Of a DNA stretch of 64,000 nt, positions 48,698 through 58,404 are shown piece after piece. The stretch spans positions 2,108,001 through 2,172,000 of the forward strand of contig NZ_CP133592.1 of NCBI RefSeq assembly GCF_031312595.1, read 5' to 3'. The position numbers and the translations under genes were made by a program. This DNA comes from Methanolobus sediminis. Its GTDB lineage: Archaea; Halobacteriota; Methanosarcinia; Methanosarcinales; Methanosarcinaceae. The notes under the pieces were generated by a model. That model made no database searches, was not told the DNA's origin, and worked only from the letters and a program-made list of their open reading frames with translations. The first letter of the stretch is position 1, and each line of letters starts with the position of its first letter.

Positions 48698-48846
48698 TTT
48701 GTCACATTGGTTTTGTTTATCTATCAGGTTCTGCTTTTTAGACTACTTATAAAGTTACCTTGTTTTCCGTCTTTTCAAGACGATGCATATTTATAACTTG
48801 GTAAGTTCATTACCATTCTGATAAAGATTAAGAGGATCTCACTAAC

Positions 48847-49614
48847 ATGGCCCAGAAATATGGTAAAGTCTATTTGGTTGGTTCAGGCCCGGGTGACCCG
48901 GAATTATTGACAGTTAAGGCACGCAGGTTACTTGATACAACTGAAGTAGTTGTATACGATCAGCTTCCGGGTAAGGCGATAATAGATTCCATTCCTGACA
49001 GCGCTGAAAAGATCGATGCAGGTAAACATGCAGGTGATCACACACTCACACAGGATGAGATCAATGCTGTTATCATACAGAAGGCAAAGGAAGGAAAGAA
49101 CGTACTACGCCTCAAAGGTGGCGATCCTTACATGTTTGGCCGTGGTGGAGAAGAAGCTGAGGAACTCATTGCAGAAGGGATTGAGTTTGAGGTCGTTCCA
49201 GGTATTACATCAGCTGTGGCAGTTCCGGCATATGCAGGCATACCTGTTACCCACAGGGATCATGCATCAATGGTGACTTTCATCACAGGTCACGAAGATC
49301 CTACTAAAGAGGAAACAGCTCTTGACTGGGAAACACTTGCAAAATTCGATGGTACCATTGTTATTTTCATGGGTGTAAAAATGCTTGGCAGGAATGTCGG
49401 TGAACTTATGAAATTCGGCAAGGATCCAAAAACTCCTGTTGCTCTTATTGAGAGAGGTACAAGACCTGACCAGCGCGTGACCGTTGGTGTCCTTGAGAAT
49501 ATAGCAGAAGTTGCAAAGGAGAGAGGTGTAAAGGCACCTGCAATTACCATAATTGGTAATGTTGTATCATTGCACGATATTCTTGGCGAACAGGTCTCTA
49601 ATTATTTTGATTAG
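48847..49614 (+). CDS. cobA: Uroporphyrinogen-III C-methyltransferase
   Basis: 255 residues, single-domain SUMT. It methylates uroporphyrinogen III twice with SAM to give precorrin-2. The family motifs are VYLVGSGPGDPELLTVKA at the start, VVYDQLPG, RLKGGDPYMFGRGGEE and EVVPGITSAVAVPAYAGIPVTHRD. There is no fused hemD or siroheme part. It is 3 bp from hemD, so the pair is cotranslated; the product feeds siroheme, archaeal heme, cobamides and F430. Confidence 0.96.
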   Translation: MAQKYGKVYLVGSGPGDPELLTVKARRLLDTTEVVVYDQLPGKAIIDSIPDSAEKIDAGKHAGDHTLTQDEINAVIIQKAKEGKNVLRLKGGDPYMFGRGGEEAEELIAEGIEFEVVPGITSAVAVPAYAGIPVTHRDHASMVTFITGHEDPTKEETALDWETLAKFDGTIVIFMGVKMLGRNVGELMKFGKDPKTPVALIERGTRPDQRVTVGVLENIAEVAKERGVKAPAITIIGNVVSLHDILGEQVSNYFD

Positions 49615-49626
49615 AAGGTGTTACCT

Positions 49627-50424
49627 TTGACAGAAAAGTCCAAAAGACCTGTACTTGCTATAATGAGGCCAAAACGTTACCTGAAAGATTCAGTGGAACT
49701 TGCACAGGATATGGGTTTTGAACCGCTTGCAGTTCCAATGATTGAGCTTGAAGGTATGAAGGATGAGTTTTTCGATAGCTTTGTTGAAAGGGTAATGGCA
49801 GGGAAATCGGATTATGTGATATTCACAAGTGCAAACGGCATAGATTTCACACTGGATAAGATCCCCGCCGATGAGCATGAGAAATTCATTGCTGCCCTTA
49901 ATTCCACAAAAGTTATTGCCATAGGACCAACTACTCGCAAGGCGCTGGATGACATGGATATAAACGTACTTGGCATGCCGGGAGTTTATAGTTCAGAGGG
50001 TCTTGTGGAGTATCTCTGTCCTGATGTAAAAGGTAAAGTCATTGATACTGCAAGAAGTTTCTACGGTTCAACGCTTCTGATTGAAGGCCTGAAGAACTGC
50101 GGTGCTGAGGTGCACGAGACAAATGTTTACACACTGACAAAACCTGAAGGTAACGAGCAGGAAAAATTCATTGCAAAGGTACTTGCAGGTGAGGTTGATG
50201 TGTTCGCATTTACAAGTTCCATGATGGTGCGCAATTTCTTTGAGCATGCTGTGGACCAGTCTTCAAAGGATGAAGTGATAAATATCATGAACAATTCCAT
50301 CGTTGCAGCCATCGGCATACCAACTGCAAAGACCATTGAGGGTTACGGTGTGAAGGTTTCAGTGACTCCTGGAAAATTCACATTCGAGGATATTCTCAAA
50401 AAAGTTCAGGATATGCTGAATTAG
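49627..50424 (+). CDS. hemD: Uroporphyrinogen-III synthase
   Basis: About 265 residues. It closes hydroxymethylbilane to uroporphyrinogen III, the substrate of the adjacent CobA. The two-domain pattern is visible though sequence is loosely conserved: PVLAIMRPKRYLKDSVELAQ, DYVIFTSANGIDF, KVIAIGPTTRKAL, and DVFAFTSSMMVRNFFEHA with AAIGIPTAKTIEGYG. The frame extends to GTG 49618, but AGAAGGTG is more likely the ribosome site for TTG 49627. Confidence 0.92.
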   Translation: MTEKSKRPVLAIMRPKRYLKDSVELAQDMGFEPLAVPMIELEGMKDEFFDSFVERVMAGKSDYVIFTSANGIDFTLDKIPADEHEKFIAALNSTKVIAIGPTTRKALDDMDINVLGMPGVYSSEGLVEYLCPDVKGKVIDTARSFYGSTLLIEGLKNCGAEVHETNVYTLTKPEGNEQEKFIAKVLAGEVDVFAFTSSMMVRNFFEHAVDQSSKDEVINIMNNSIVAAIGIPTAKTIEGYGVKVSVTPGKFTFEDILKKVQDMLN

Positions 50425-50549
50425 CATTTCCCATTATTTATTTTTTGAATAAAAAGTTCTCTATACCATAGATATAATATAGGATGATGGTATAGGAGTT
50501 TCGCATATAATAGAACAATCTTCTTTTATCTTTTATTCGGAGTCCGATT

Positions 50550-51749
50550 ATGATAGGAATTTCAAAACTTTATTGCAGAACCGTGGAGCCTTCGGACGCG
50601 CTCAGATATGGGCGTGACTCTAAAAAACTCCCATCACATTTGCTCCAGTTCTCAAAGGATAAAAAACCAGTTGTAGTCTGGAATGTCACCCAGCGCTGCA
50701 ACCTTCGCTGCGTCCATTGTTATGCTCACTCAAAAGACATAGAATACAAAAATGAACTGACTACCGAGGAAGGTAAGGCTCTCATAGATGACCTTGCAGA
50801 TTTCGGTTGTCCTGTAATACTTTTCTCAGGCGGCGAACCTCTAATGAGGAAAGACCTGCCTGAACTTGCAGGCTATGCACGTTCAAAAGGCATCAGGGCT
50901 GTAATTTCAACAAACGGTACCATGATCACAGAAGCGATGGCAAAAAAGCTCAAGGATATTGGTCTTTCTTACGTAGGTATTTCTCTTGACGGCATGAGGG
51001 AAACAAACGATAAGTTCCGTGGTATTGAAGGCTCTTTTGACAAAGCACTCCAAGGTCTGCACAACTGCCAGAAAGAAGGCATCAAGGTAGGACTCAGGTT
51101 TACCATCAATCGCCATAATGTCCATGATATTCCTGCAATATTTGACCTGATGGAAAAGGAAAACATTCCACGTATCTGTTTCTACCATCTGGTATATTCA
51201 GGCCGTGGCTCTGAGATGGTCAATGAAGACCTGAGCCTTGAAGAGAGTCGCAAGACTGTGGACCTGCTTATGGACAAAACAAGAGAGCTTCATGCAAAAG
51301 GCTTCAAAGCTGAAGTACTGACTGTGGATAACCACTGTGACGGTCCATACATCTACATGCGTCTTCTGAAAGAGGATCCAGAGAGAGCCGCTGAAGTTCT
51401 TGAACTATTGAACATGAACAGGGGCAATTCCACTGGAATTGGCTTTGGATGTGTATCCTGGGATGGTTCAGTACATCCTGACCAGTTCTGGAGACACTAC
51501 ACATTTGGCAATGTAAGGGACCGCAAGTTCAGCGAGATCTGGAGAGATACAAGCGATGAACTCATGGCAGGACTAAAAGACCGTAAGCCTCTGATAAAGG
51601 AAAATGCTGACAGGTGTGCCCATTGTAAATGGTTAGATGTCTGTAACGGGAACTTCCGTGTAAGGGCGGAAGCTATCTATGGCAACACTTGGGCAGACGA
51701 TCCTGCATGTTATCTTACCAAGGAAGAGATAGGTTACGACGATTCTTAA
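50550..51749 (+). CDS. ahbC: 12,18-didecarboxysiroheme deacetylase (AhbC), radical SAM
   Basis: 399 residues. Radical SAM motif CNLRCVHC with C50, C54, C57, then FSGGEPLMR, and a C-terminal second-cluster region (GFGCVSWDGSVHP, CAHCKWLDVCNGN, DPACY). In the alternative heme route it removes the two acetate side chains of didecarboxysiroheme to form Fe-coproporphyrin III. The start MIGISKLYC and SDALRYGRDSKKLPSHLLQF are shared by methanogen AhbC and by NirJ relatives. It follows cobA-hemD by 125 bp, consistent with a siroheme-heme unit; ahbA/B/D are not in the window. Confidence 0.9.
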   Translation: MIGISKLYCRTVEPSDALRYGRDSKKLPSHLLQFSKDKKPVVVWNVTQRCNLRCVHCYAHSKDIEYKNELTTEEGKALIDDLADFGCPVILFSGGEPLMRKDLPELAGYARSKGIRAVISTNGTMITEAMAKKLKDIGLSYVGISLDGMRETNDKFRGIEGSFDKALQGLHNCQKEGIKVGLRFTINRHNVHDIPAIFDLMEKENIPRICFYHLVYSGRGSEMVNEDLSLEESRKTVDLLMDKTRELHAKGFKAEVLTVDNHCDGPYIYMRLLKEDPERAAEVLELLNMNRGNSTGIGFGCVSWDGSVHPDQFWRHYTFGNVRDRKFSEIWRDTSDELMAGLKDRKPLIKENADRCAHCKWLDVCNGNFRVRAEAIYGNTWADDPACYLTKEEIGYDDS

Positions 51750-51764
51750 GTAACCTTTTTTCTT

Positions 51765-51866
51765 TTATGCATGCATGTAGGGTGTTACATAGTTTAGTAT
51801 AATCACTGCCATGATACCGACTATAATGGCAAGGAATGCAAGTTTTCCAATAAGTTTTCTGATCAC
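51765..51866 (-). CDS. Small single-helix membrane protein, 33 aa
   Basis: Start GTG 51866 with GAGGGAAAA upstream gives a short positive N-terminus, IRKLIGKLAF, and one hydrophobic helix, LAIIVGIMAVIIL, ending NYVTPYMHA. The frame is open further upstream to 51980, but those residues look non-coding. It lies 118 bp downstream of the superoxide reductase gene on the same strand, a possible companion. Function unknown. Confidence 0.5.
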   Translation of the reverse strand: MIRKLIGKLAFLAIIVGIMAVIILNYVTPYMHA

Positions 51867-51984
51867 TGTTTTCCCTCTTTTTAAAAACTCATTTGCATGA
51901 TGTTCTTGTAAAAGATGGAAATGGACAAGTATAAAAAAGATGTGGCGACTGATACCACAAATTGTAGATTTTTCACTCAATTAT

Positions 51985-52335
51985 TTAAACTTCAATACAG
52001 TTCTTCCACACGCCGTGGATATTACAGTATTCAAGTGCACAGAATGCTTTGAAGTCATCAATGTTGTTGACATGGAATGAGGCTGTAGGCTCGGTGTAAA
52101 CAGGCTCGAAGTTCATTCTTCCAAAATCTACCATCTTACCATCCTTTGTAATGCCGTAAAGCTCGACCCATTCGATGTGGTGCTCAACAGTGTTCGGATG
52201 TTTTACTTCCTTTCCGACAGTTACACGTACAAAGTCTGCCTTTGCCTGGCCATGTCCTCTGATGATATCAATCTCAGGGACATGCTTCTCTTTACCTTCA
52301 ACTTCCTTTCCTTTAAGTGCTTCTTCAAATTCCAT
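51985..52335 (-). CDS. sor: Superoxide reductase (neelaredoxin, class II SOR)
   Basis: 116 residues without the N-terminal desulforedoxin domain. It reduces superoxide to peroxide at a mononuclear His4-Cys iron site. The ligands are visible: H18 (EKHVPEI), H46 and H52 (KEVKHPNTVEHHIEW), then C104 and H107 (YCNIHGVW). It follows ferritin by 49 bp; together they limit oxygen damage and free iron in this strict anaerobe. Confidence 0.95.
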   Translation of the reverse strand: MEFEEALKGKEVEGKEKHVPEIDIIRGHGQAKADFVRVTVGKEVKHPNTVEHHIEWVELYGITKDGKMVDFGRMNFEPVYTEPTASFHVNNIDDFKAFCALEYCNIHGVWKNCIEV

Positions 52336-52384
52336 TTATCTCACCTTTTGTCAGATTTTGTGTTTTTGATAACTGTGATTCTGT

Positions 52385-52906
52385 TTACTCGCTTGTTGTA
52401 GCTGGTGGTGTGAACACCCTTGTCAGGAGTTCTTTGTCAAGCATGTAGAGGCCGTTTCCATCGTCTCCTATGAGCTTGAGTTTTGCAATAAGTTCATTGT
52501 CATTAGCTTCTTCCTCGATCTGTTCTGTCACGAACCACTGGAGGAATATCTGTGTGGCATAGTCCTTTTCTTCGTTTGCAAGGGTCACAAGATCATGGAT
52601 TGATTTTGTAATGAACTGTTCATGCTTAAGTGTCGCTTCAAACATTTCTAACGGAGTTCCAAAGCTTTCAGGTGGTTTTTCAATTGCTTCAAGTACAACT
52701 TTTCCACTCTGGTTGTTCACATAATCGTATATCTTCATTGCATGGGTCATTTCTTCCTGGTACTGAACCATGAACCAGTTGGCAAAACCGTCAAGCCCTT
52801 CATATGTGCAGTGAGCTGACATGTCCATATAAAGATATGCGGAATACATCTCCTTATTGATCTGCCCGTTGAGGGCTGCTATCATCTTTTCACTTAACAT
52901 TTTCAA
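52385..52906 (-). CDS. ftn: Ferritin
   Basis: 173 residues, a 4-helix non-heme ferritin forming a 24-mer iron store. KMIAALNGQINKEMYSAYLYMDMSA, FMVQYQEEMTHAMKIYDYVNNQ, and LQWFVTEQIEEE supply the ferroxidase Glu and His ligands. It sits between a DsrE-like gene and superoxide reductase with 49-bp gaps, all on the minus strand. Confidence 0.95.
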   Translation of the reverse strand: MKMLSEKMIAALNGQINKEMYSAYLYMDMSAHCTYEGLDGFANWFMVQYQEEMTHAMKIYDYVNNQSGKVVLEAIEKPPESFGTPLEMFEATLKHEQFITKSIHDLVTLANEEKDYATQIFLQWFVTEQIEEEANDNELIAKLKLIGDDGNGLYMLDKELLTRVFTPPATTSE

Positions 52907-52955
52907 TCTCCATTCTTAATGCTGTTTCACTATCTGTTCTGATATGTATAAATGA

Positions 52956-53306
52956 TCAAACTACGATTATCTCGTAGCCGTCATTAATATATCGAGCCAT
53001 ACTTGGATGTCCGAACATTTCATCGCATAGCGGAAGTTCCTGATTTTTCGCACTTTCAAGGCTTTCCATTTTGGATGCACATGCTCTGCATACGCAGTCG
53101 ATAAGTCCTGCCTCCTTTGCTTTGAGGTATAGGGCAGTAAATGGTTTTTTCTCACCTTCTGCCTCCTTCACAAGACGGGTCGCAGAACCTTCGATTATAA
53201 GCTTAACATCATATCCTTTATCTTTCATATCAAGTGCATTCATCAGGGAATGGATGAAACACATCTCCTCTCCGTTAAAAGCAAAAATAGCTACTTTTCT
53301 GGTCAT
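52956..53306 (-). CDS. DsrE-family small protein
   Basis: 116 residues with the DsrE/DsrF-like fold: VAIFAFNGEEMCFIHSLMNALDM at the start, KLIIEGSATRLV, and a Cys pair in CVCRACASKM where DsrE relatives place a sulfur-carrying Cys. It may relay sulfane sulfur or reflect a redox role near ferritin and superoxide reductase. Substrate unknown. It is first in the oxygen-defence group. Confidence 0.82.
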   Translation of the reverse strand: MTRKVAIFAFNGEEMCFIHSLMNALDMKDKGYDVKLIIEGSATRLVKEAEGEKKPFTALYLKAKEAGLIDCVCRACASKMESLESAKNQELPLCDEMFGHPSMARYINDGYEIIVV

Positions 53307-53507
53307 TATATCACCGGATTAACCCTTCTGCTTCCCCTGCATACAATTGAAGAGATTTCTATAAAGTGCTTTCGGTCTCCTGATATTTTCATTCAAAATA
53401 CGGAGGTACCACGCCTGCAATGGTTTACAGATTGATGTCTACGATTATTTGTGTATTATTGTGTGCAGTTGTGCATATTGTAAAAATAAAATCGTAAATT
53501 TGATATA

Positions 53508-53732
53508 CTAAATTCTCGTCACAGTGGGTGGCTTGTCTTTTGCACATAACCGGGCAGAATATAGGGCATATGTTCCAGACGGTATCATCACCCATTCGTC
53601 AAGGAAATGTTTGCTTTCGATCGTACACCAATGACCTCTTGTCCGTGGAGTTTTCTGCAAGATACTCTTTTCTGCAAGATACTCTTTTGTGCAAGGGCAG
53701 CCTCTTTTTAAAAGAGGTAAGATTATTATCAT
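53508..53732 (-). CDS. Doubtful small ORF containing a 17-bp duplication
   Basis: A 74-codon frame from ATG 53732 (GGAAGGA before it), ending KPPTVTRI. The latter part, HWCTIESKHFLDEWVMIPSGTYALYSAR, reads like a genuine protein, but I recognise no family. Two perfect 17-bp copies at 53655-53688 lie inside it. Because 17 is not a multiple of three, the frame after the duplication differs from that in a single-copy ancestor, which would have stopped after about 18 codons. It may be a recent fusion of two frames, or not coding at all. Confidence 0.3.
   Translation of the reverse strand: MIIILPLLKRGCPCTKEYLAEKSILQKTPRTRGHWCTIESKHFLDEWVMIPSGTYALYSARLCAKDKPPTVTRI
53655..53688. repeat. Perfect 17-bp tandem duplication
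   Basis: The unit CTGCAAGATACTCTTTT occurs twice head to tail, with a decayed third start (GTGCAAG) following. It appears to be a recent replication slip in or near the doubtful small ORF. Confidence 0.9.
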
Positions 53733-53918
53733 GTTCCTTCCGGTTCGCATAAATATGTTTATCAGCATGCTCCGGTATTCCTGGTCTAACCAGATAATTT
53801 AAATAATCTTACACCACTTAGGATAAAAACACAATCAATACATTCAATGAATTGATGAATTTCACACATATATCAAATACATCTAATTACATTTTATCGC
53901 ATTTACCGGAGAGTCACA

Positions 53919-56510
53919 ATGACAATTCCTAAAGAATATGACCCACACATTATAGAGCCTAAATGGCGCGATTCATGGGATATGACCATGTATCACTTTG
54001 ACTGGAAAGATAACAGCAGACCCCAGTTCCTCATTGATACTCCGCCACCATATCCTACCGGAAATTTCCACATCGGTAACTCTCTTAACTGGTGTTACAT
54101 CGATTTTGTTGCAAGATATAAGCGTATGTGCGGGTTTAATGTGATGTTCCCACAGGGATGGGACTGTCACGGTCTTCCTACCGAAGTAAAGGTAGAGGAA
54201 ATCCACGGCATTACTAAGAATGAGGTTCCAAGGGAAGAGTTCAGGAATATGTGCCGTGAACTCACAGTTGGTAACATCGAGAAGATGAGACAGACCATGC
54301 TCAACCTCGGATTCTCCACAGACTGGAGCAACGAGTTTGTGACAATGGAACCTGAGTACTATTCCAAGACCCAGAGGTCTTTCAGGCAGATGTACGATAT
54401 GGACCGTCTCTATCAGTCTGAGCACCCTGTAAACTGGTGTCCAAGATGTGAAACTGCTATTGCTTTTGCAGAAGTTGAATATGATGCAAGGGAAACAAAG
54501 CTCAATTTCCTGCACTTCGATGGTCTTGAGATAGCAACCACAAGACCGGAATTACTTGCAGCCTGTGTTGCAGTTGTGATTAATCCAGAAGATGAACGCT
54601 ACAAACAGCACATCGGTTCAACTGTGAAAGTCCCTCTCTTTGGACATGAGGTAAAGGTCATTGGGGACGAGGCTGTAGACCCAACATTTGGTACAGGTGT
54701 TGTTATGATCTGTACTTTCGGTGACAAACAGGATGTCAGATGGTGGCTGGAGCACGGTCTTCCACTGCGCAAGGCAATTGACAAACAGGGTCTTATGACC
54801 GAGATTGCAGGCAAGTACCAGGGAATGACAATTCCAGAATGTAAGCAGGCAATAATCGAAGACCTCAAGAGCGAAGGTTATCTCTATGATCAGAAGTCAC
54901 TGGATCAGAATGTCGGTATGTGCTGGAGATGCAGCACTCCTATTGAGATCCTCTCCGAACGCCAGTGGTTCATTAAGATTCCTAATGAAGAGATCGCAAT
55001 GGCAGCAAATGAGATCGAGTGGCTGCCAGAGTACATGAAGGTCAGGCTTGACAACTGGAACAACACTATGGAATGGGACTGGTGTATATCCCGTCAGAGG
55101 CTTTTCGCAACCCCGATTCCTGTATGGTATTGTAAGGACTGTGGCGAAACAATGGTTGCAAAGGAAGAGTGGATGCCAATCGATCCAACAACACAGCAGC
55201 CACCGGAAGCCTGTAAATGTGGATGTACAGATTTCGAGGCAGAAGAAGATGTTCTGGACACATGGATGGATTCATCAATAACAGCACTACATGTTTCAGG
55301 CTGGCTCACAGACCACGAAATGAGGCTTCCAACTCAGTTACGCCCACAGGGTCACGATATTATCAGGACATGGGCATTCTATACAATTCTCAGGTCAATG
55401 GCAATTCAGGGCAAGAGGCCATGGGATGCTATTCTTATCAACGGTATGGTTCTTGGTGAGGATGGGCACAAGATGAGTAAGTCACTTGGTAATGTCATCT
55501 CACCTGAAGAAGTAATTAAAGATTATAGTGCTGACTCTTTCAGACAGTGGGCTGCAATCGGTGGTTCACCAGGTTCAGACGTAATGTTCCGCTGGAAAGA
55601 TGTCGTTTCAGCATCAAGGTTCTTCGCAAAGATGTGGAGTATTTACAGGTTCAGCATGTCCCACCTTGAGGAATATGAACACAGTGCCCTTGATGTTTCA
55701 GAACTTAAGATCGTTGACAAATGGCTCCTGAGCAACCTTAACAGGCTCATAGCTTCAGTAACCGATTCAATGGAAAAATACCAGTTCGATGAAGCTTTCA
55801 AGGCTGTAAGGGGTTTCACATGGGATGTCCTTGCTGACAACTATATCGAGCTTGTAAAGGCACGTCTCTATGGTGATGATGAAGCTGGAAAGAAGGCAGC
55901 AAGGTACACTTTGTATGTGGCTATTGATGCGCTTTCACGCATGCTTGCACCGTTCGCTCCGTTCTTTGCGGAGGAAATGTTCTCACGCATTGGTGAGGGT
56001 AGTGTTCACGTTCAGGCATGGCCTGAAGTTTGTGATTCACTTATCGATGAAGATGTGGAGAAATCCGGAGAGTTCATCAAAGAGATTGCAAGTAATGTAA
56101 GACGCTACAAGTCCGAGCATGGAATGGCACTGAACGCTCCTCTTGAAAAGATCGAGATATACGGAAGTCTTGATGACCTTACAGACGTACTTGGAGCTAC
56201 CAATTCTCCTGTAGAGATGATCGACGGTGAACCTGACTTCGAGCACGTACCTGTGAATGTTAAGCCAAACATGGGTATGATCGGTCCTAAATTCAGAGGA
56301 CAGGCCAAGGCAATTATCAATGCACTTACAGATGCAAATCCAAAGAAGGTTGCAGATGAGGTAGCAAATGGTAAGGTTGTCGTTGAAGTAGATGGCCAGA
56401 CTATCGAGCTTGAACCTGAATGCGTGGAGATCGAGAAAGAGGTAGTTTCTGCAGGAAGGGCTGTGGATGTTCTTGACATCAGCGGAATTCCTGTTGTGAT
56501 TATCAGATAA
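53919..56510 (+). CDS. valS: Valyl-tRNA synthetase
   Basis: 863 residues. Class I synthetase with HIGH motif [15 protein letters not shown] (about 44-58), editing (CP1) domain with [13 protein letters not shown], zinc-knuckle Cys pairs (CWRCSTP; CKDCGE, CKCGC) and KMSKSLGN (about 520). The C-terminal coiled tail of bacterial ValRS is absent, as in archaea. Start ATG 53919 follows GGAGAGTC. A large hairpin follows the gene. Confidence 0.97.
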   Translation: MTIPKEYDPHIIEPKWRDSWDMTMYHFDWKDNSRPQFLIDTPPPYPTGNFHIGNSLNWCYIDFVARYKRMCGFNVMFPQGWDCHGLPTEVKVEEIHGITKNEVPREEFRNMCRELTVGNIEKMRQTMLNLGFSTDWSNEFVTMEPEYYSKTQRSFRQMYDMDRLYQSEHPVNWCPRCETAIAFAEVEYDARETKLNFLHFDGLEIATTRPELLAACVAVVINPEDERYKQHIGSTVKVPLFGHEVKVIGDEAVDPTFGTGVVMICTFGDKQDVRWWLEHGLPLRKAIDKQGLMTEIAGKYQGMTIPECKQAIIEDLKSEGYLYDQKSLDQNVGMCWRCSTPIEILSERQWFIKIPNEEIAMAANEIEWLPEYMKVRLDNWNNTMEWDWCISRQRLFATPIPVWYCKDCGETMVAKEEWMPIDPTTQQPPEACKCGCTDFEAEEDVLDTWMDSSITALHVSGWLTDHEMRLPTQLRPQGHDIIRTWAFYTILRSMAIQGKRPWDAILINGMVLGEDGHKMSKSLGNVISPEEVIKDYSADSFRQWAAIGGSPGSDVMFRWKDVVSASRFFAKMWSIYRFSMSHLEEYEHSALDVSELKIVDKWLLSNLNRLIASVTDSMEKYQFDEAFKAVRGFTWDVLADNYIELVKARLYGDDEAGKKAARYTLYVAIDALSRMLAPFAPFFAEEMFSRIGEGSVHVQAWPEVCDSLIDEDVEKSGEFIKEIASNVRRYKSEHGMALNAPLEKIEIYGSLDDLTDVLGATNSPVEMIDGEPDFEHVPVNVKPNMGMIGPKFRGQAKAIINALTDANPKKVADEVANGKVVVEVDGQTIELEPECVEIEKEVVSAGRAVDVLDISGIPVVIIR

Positions 56511-56560
56511 TATATCGATAATATCGCAACGATAAGGAATATTCAGTAAATACTGTTTCA

Positions 56561-56600
56561 GGATGCTTTATGTGTTCCACATAACTCTTTTAAAGCATCC
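56561..56600 (+). terminator. Long hairpin after valS
   Basis: GGATGCTTTA pairs with TAAAGCATCC (10 bp), with a nested TATGTG/CACATA in the loop and a T-rich run after. It lies about 50 nt past valS and 120 nt before the PUA gene, where a terminator is expected. Confidence 0.6.
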
Positions 56601-56723
56601 CTTACTTATTTTCGTAGTATAATTAGTAAGATCAATTGAATTACTAATAGAGTTATCTATTAATTACAAGATTACTATCGATAAACAATCCAATTCAAAA
56701 TATCTTATCTGACAGGTGATAAG

Positions 56724-57206
56724 TTGAAAATAAAGTCCAGGGTACAGTTAAGGAAGTCTGCAAAGAACCAGCTTTTAAGTGATATTACATCTGTTTTCGG
56801 AGATGATGTAAAACAACTGGAAAATAGTAAGTTTGAAACCGCAAACATAGATGATCTGTCTCTGATACTGGTTGACGGTGAACCTTTGCTTTTCCAGATA
56901 AATGAATTCTACTTTCCTACTGTAAGGGGAGTGTTGAAGCTTGGTCTGATGAAGAATGTGGTAACGGTTGATTCCGGTGCCGTGCGTTTTGTAGTAAATG
57001 GTGCTGATATCATGTGTCCTGGTATAGTTGCTGCAGATGATAATATTCAGGAAGGCGATCCGGTCATCATTATTGAGGAAGCTCACAGCAAACCTCTTGC
57101 CATTGGAACTGCATTGATTCCGGGTGCTGAGATGAAAGGGAACACTGGAAAAGGTGTGAAGTCCATTCATTATGTAGGCGACAAGCTCTGGAATCTTGAC
57201 ATCTAA
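56724..57206 (+). CDS. PUA-domain RNA-binding protein
   Basis: 160 residues. The C-terminal half (about 75-150) is a PUA domain: TVDSGAVRFVVNGADIMCPGI, EGDPVIIIEEAHSKPLAIG and KGVKSIHYVGDKLW. The N-terminal half resembles the MCT-1/Tma20-type pre-PUA part (LRKSAKNQLLSDITSVFG). Such archaeal proteins probably bind tRNA or the small ribosomal subunit, as MCT-1 does in eukaryotes; that is inference. TTG start with AGGTGAT upstream. Confidence 0.88.
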   Translation: MKIKSRVQLRKSAKNQLLSDITSVFGDDVKQLENSKFETANIDDLSLILVDGEPLLFQINEFYFPTVRGVLKLGLMKNVVTVDSGAVRFVVNGADIMCPGIVAADDNIQEGDPVIIIEEAHSKPLAIGTALIPGAEMKGNTGKGVKSIHYVGDKLWNLDI

Positions 57207-57388
57207 AAGAAATCATTAAAATAGGATGAGATTAAATATAATTGTCAGTTAATACCATTAAATAGCAGTAACTAAATATCACCGGCAGATAATACTGACA
57301 TGGTCCGGTATACGCAATCCAATCCGGTAACATTTTAAGTATTAGTGCTATTAATATAACAGTGTTTTTGAATACATGAGGGCGAATT

Positions 57389-57769
57389 ATGGCAAATATT
57401 GTTAACAAATTGTTTGGTGGCAGCAGCAAAAGCTCAACCACTGAGGATGAGTATACTGAACTTGACCTTACCAAGTACGAAGAGGTAATGGATGACGAGC
57501 CTGCAGAGACTTACATCCGTGTTGCAGAACTTACAAACCTCAATGAGCTGACCGCACTCAAAAAAGAGATATATGACGGTAACATCGTAATGATAGACAT
57601 CTCAAACATCAAGGTTGACAAGTTATTACTTGACCGTGCTTTGAAGGATCTCAAGGAAGTAGTAATGGATGTTCATGGCGATATCGCCGGTATCAAGGAA
57701 GACCAGGTTCTTGTAACTCCAACAGGTATCAAGATCGACAGGTCAAAGATCATTGGTGGCAGATATTGA
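57389..57769 (+). CDS. sepF: Cell division protein SepF
   Basis: 126 residues. Archaeal SepF tethers FtsZ to the membrane: the N-terminal MANIVNKLFGG is the amphipathic membrane-binding helix, followed by an acidic linker and the SepF domain (TYIRVAELTNLNEL, GNIVMIDISNIK, DVHGDIAGIKEDQVLVTPTGIKID). Its stop overlaps the TTG of zpr1, suggesting coupling. TATA-like AT-rich sequence precedes it. Confidence 0.93.
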   Translation: MANIVNKLFGGSSKSSTTEDEYTELDLTKYEEVMDDEPAETYIRVAELTNLNELTALKKEIYDGNIVMIDISNIKVDKLLLDRALKDLKEVVMDVHGDIAGIKEDQVLVTPTGIKIDRSKIIGGRY

Positions 57770-58404
57770 GCGAAAACTATTCCTGTCAGAAATTTGTAAC
57801 AAGGACTTCATGTCCTCTCTGCCATGAAGAGCTGATCATCAGCTGGCAGGGTGATGAAATTCCTTATTTTGGTGAGGTAATGTACATCACCGCATCATGC
57901 AGTTGCAGTTTCAGGTTTGCTGACACTCTTATTCTTTCCCAGAAAGAGCCAATGCGTTATGAACTGCTGGTGGAGGGTCTTGAAGACCTCAACAGCAGGG
58001 TAGTACGTTCTACTTCAGGTACCATCAGGATACCAGAGCTTGGAATTGATGTTGAACCGGGTTCAATATCAGAATCATACATTACCAATATTGAGGGTAT
58101 ACTTGACAGAATTCTCAGTGTGGTTATCACAGCAACCAAATGGTGTGAGGATGATGAAGAAAAACGATTACGTGGTCTTGAAGTCCAGGAATTCCTCAGG
58201 GATGCAATTGAAGGGCAAAGACAAATAACCGTTGTCATAGAGGATCCATTCGGTAATAGTGCAATCATTTCTGAAAAGGTGAAATCTTGTGTACTTGCTC
58301 CTGAGGAGGCTGGCTGTCTTAAGACAGGCATGATCGTCTTTGATGCAAATTCTTCTGAGATGGAATTGGATGCAAGTGATTCAGAGCACCGCATTACAGA
58401 TTGA
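57766..58404 (+). CDS. ZPR1 zinc-finger domain protein
   Basis: 212 residues with one ZPR1 module. The zinc finger is CPLCHEELIISW with CSCSF about 28 residues later; the rest (KEPMRYELLVEGLEDLNSRVVRSTSGTIRIPELG, EGILDRILSVV, IEDPFGNSAI) follows the ZPR1 A/B domain. In eukaryotes ZPR1 is a chaperone for eEF1A; the archaeal role is presumably related. The start is TTG overlapping the sepF TGA. Confidence 0.88.
   Translation: MSENYSCQKFVTRTSCPLCHEELIISWQGDEIPYFGEVMYITASCSCSFRFADTLILSQKEPMRYELLVEGLEDLNSRVVRSTSGTIRIPELGIDVEPGSISESYITNIEGILDRILSVVITATKWCEDDEEKRLRGLEVQEFLRDAIEGQRQITVVIEDPFGNSAIISEKVKSCVLAPEEAGCLKTGMIVFDANSSEMELDASDSEHRITD

Noticed and set aside
53973-54515. 180-codon ORF antisense to valS
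   Set aside because: Lies wholly within a conserved synthetase gene; composition and Cys/His content do not resemble a protein family.
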